Below are positions 63,099-64,000 of a DNA stretch of 64,000 bases, one piece after another (the stretch's first letter is position 1; the number at the start of each line of letters is the position of its first letter). The notes beneath the pieces were generated by a model. It was not told the origin of the DNA. It saw only the letters and a list, made by a program, of their open reading frames with translations, and searched no databases. Location of the stretch: assembly GCA_963666805.2 (NCBI GenBank), contig CAXXWR010000007.1:620001-684000 (forward strand). Reading direction: 5' to 3'. Made by a program: the position numbers and the translations under genes. This DNA is from Fusibacter sp963666805 (lineage in GTDB: Bacteria; Bacillota; Clostridia; Peptostreptococcales; Acidaminobacteraceae).

Positions 63099-64000
63099 TT
63101 ATAACAAACTCCCTAAATATGCCTTAACGACATTGGCTGTTTCACATTGTTTAACACGAGTGACCACCTCTAAACATTCCTTTTGACTAAGCTTACCCAT
63201 TCGGTATTTGATTTCTCCTATTTTACTTTGAGACATGCTGAGCTCATCAATTCCAATGCCTAAAAAATAGGGGAGTAACAAGGGATCACCTGCTGATTCA
63301 CCACAAATCCCAATCCATATACCTGCCTGATGTGCCGCCTGAGCCACATAATCAATCATTTTGAGAAGCGCTGGATGATACCAAGTGTAGAGATGAGACA
63401 GTTTTTCATTCATGCGGTCAACTGCTACGGTATACTGTAAAAGATCATTGGTGCCAATGCTAAAGAAATCAACATATTTGGCAAATTGATCTGCCATCAT
63501 TGCAACTGCTGGAATTTCAACCATCATTCCCACTTCAAAATCACTATAAGCAATGCCTTCTTCCCGGCACTCTGATTTAACGTCTTCTAAAAGATCCTTG
63601 GCTTTTTGAAGTTCATCAATACATGAAATCATAGGAAACATAATTTTTAAATTACCATAAACGCTGGCTTTTACCAGTGCTTTTAACTGAACTTTAAAAA
63701 TATCTTGTCGGTCTAAGGAAATACGGATAGCCCGATAACCTAAAAAGGGATTCATTTCTTCTGGTAAATTGAGATAATCAATCGCTTTATCCCCGCCTAT
63801 ATCAAAAGTTCTAATAACCACCGGCTGGTCTCCAAAAGTTTCAAGGACCTGTTTGTAAGCCTCAAATTGCTCCTCAAGGCTTGGTAAGGCTTGACGATTC
63901 ATATAGAGAAATTCCGTTCTAAAAAGGCCAACCCCTTCAGCCCCCGATGCAATAACGCTTTCTAAACCCTGAGTCTTGGCAATATTGGCAACCACGTCCA
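63099..64000 (-). CDS. ptsI: PTS enzyme I, C-terminal part (cut by the window edge)
   Basis: C-terminal PEP-binding and catalytic domain of phosphoenolpyruvate-protein phosphotransferase, the first enzyme of the sugar PTS. Visible are GAEGVGLFRTEFLYM, GGDKAIDYL, the metal/PEP segment DFFSIGTNDLLQYT, and the catalytic Cys in GICGESAGDP. The reading frame runs on past the window end, so the N-terminal HPr-binding half lies outside. The gene ends 43 bases after its promoter-side neighbour's -35 region, so no link to lysS is implied. Confidence 0.93.
   Translation of the reverse strand, partial: DVVANIAKTQGLESVIASGAEGVGLFRTEFLYMNRQALPSLEEQFEAYKQVLETFGDQPVVIRTFDIGGDKAIDYLNLPEEMNPFLGYRAIRISLDRQDIFKVQLKALVKASVYGNLKIMFPMISCIDELQKAKDLLEDVKSECREEGIAYSDFEVGMMVEIPAVAMMADQFAKYVDFFSIGTNDLLQYTVAVDRMNEKLSHLYTWYHPALLKMIDYVAQAAHQAGIWIGICGESAGDPLLLPYFLGIGIDELSMSQSKIGEIKYRMGKLSQKECLEVVTRVKQCETANVVKAYLGSLL

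Overview
The window looks like chromosomal DNA of a low-GC, Gram-positive anaerobe of the class Clostridia (Bacillota). The evidence is the AT-rich sequence, strong AGGAGG-type ribosome binding sites, consensus sigma-A promoters, T-rich intrinsic terminators, an S-box and a T-box leader, the tig-clpP-clpX-lon-engB cluster, and lipoproteins with short N-terminal lipoboxes. I can name neither genus nor species from the sequence alone.

Layout. 1-5.5 kb holds small or housekeeping genes: a P-loop protein, rlmN, a D-2-hydroxyacid dehydrogenase, a PilZ protein and a membrane-anchored RCC1-repeat protein. 5.6-10 kb is a polyamine uptake operon (cupin regulator-potA-potB-potC-potD, minus strand) with a consensus promoter and a dyad that is probably its operator. 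10.3-14 kb has cheV, kbl and queG. 14-21 kb is a peptide ABC transporter (winged-helix regulator, oppA, oppB, oppC, oppD, oppF, small membrane protein). 21-27.4 kb is a tightly packed minus-strand run: GNAT, RluA-type pseudouridine synthase, a lone HEPN-type protein resembling the nuclease half of Csm6-like proteins, signal peptidase I, TGS/uridine kinase and a SpoIIE-type phosphatase. 27.5-31.5 kb has an MltG-like anchored protein, rsuA, rsmF and fba.

31.5-34.7 kb is the least stable stretch: a GC-richer non-coding palindromic element, a lipoprotein, three paralogous anchored proteins (one headless), and a stranded C-terminal gene fragment. 34.8-42 kb is the protein quality-control cluster tig-clpP-clpX-lon-engB, in which engB is fused in frame to a cyclophilin whose own ribosome binding site lies inside the fusion. 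42-52.5 kb carries a UvrD-like helicase overlapping recX tail to tail, rluF, a nucleoid-associated protein, a nitroreductase and a SWIM/SNF2 helicase broken in two at an A7 run. 52.7-58.4 kb, on the plus strand, holds a PepT-like peptidase, a secreted trypsin-like protease with MORN repeats and FN3, and a GGDEF-EAL protein. 58.4-61 kb is an S-box-controlled methionine operon (metA with Glu111, then metY). 61-63 kb is a class I lysyl-tRNA synthetase under a T-box leader, and the window ends inside ptsI.

There is no CRISPR array, phage, transposase, rRNA or tRNA that I can see. The items most worth following are the lone HEPN protein, the engB-cyclophilin fusion with internal start, the A7-split SNF2 helicase, the T-box/class I LysRS pair, the MORN protease and the paralogue island.
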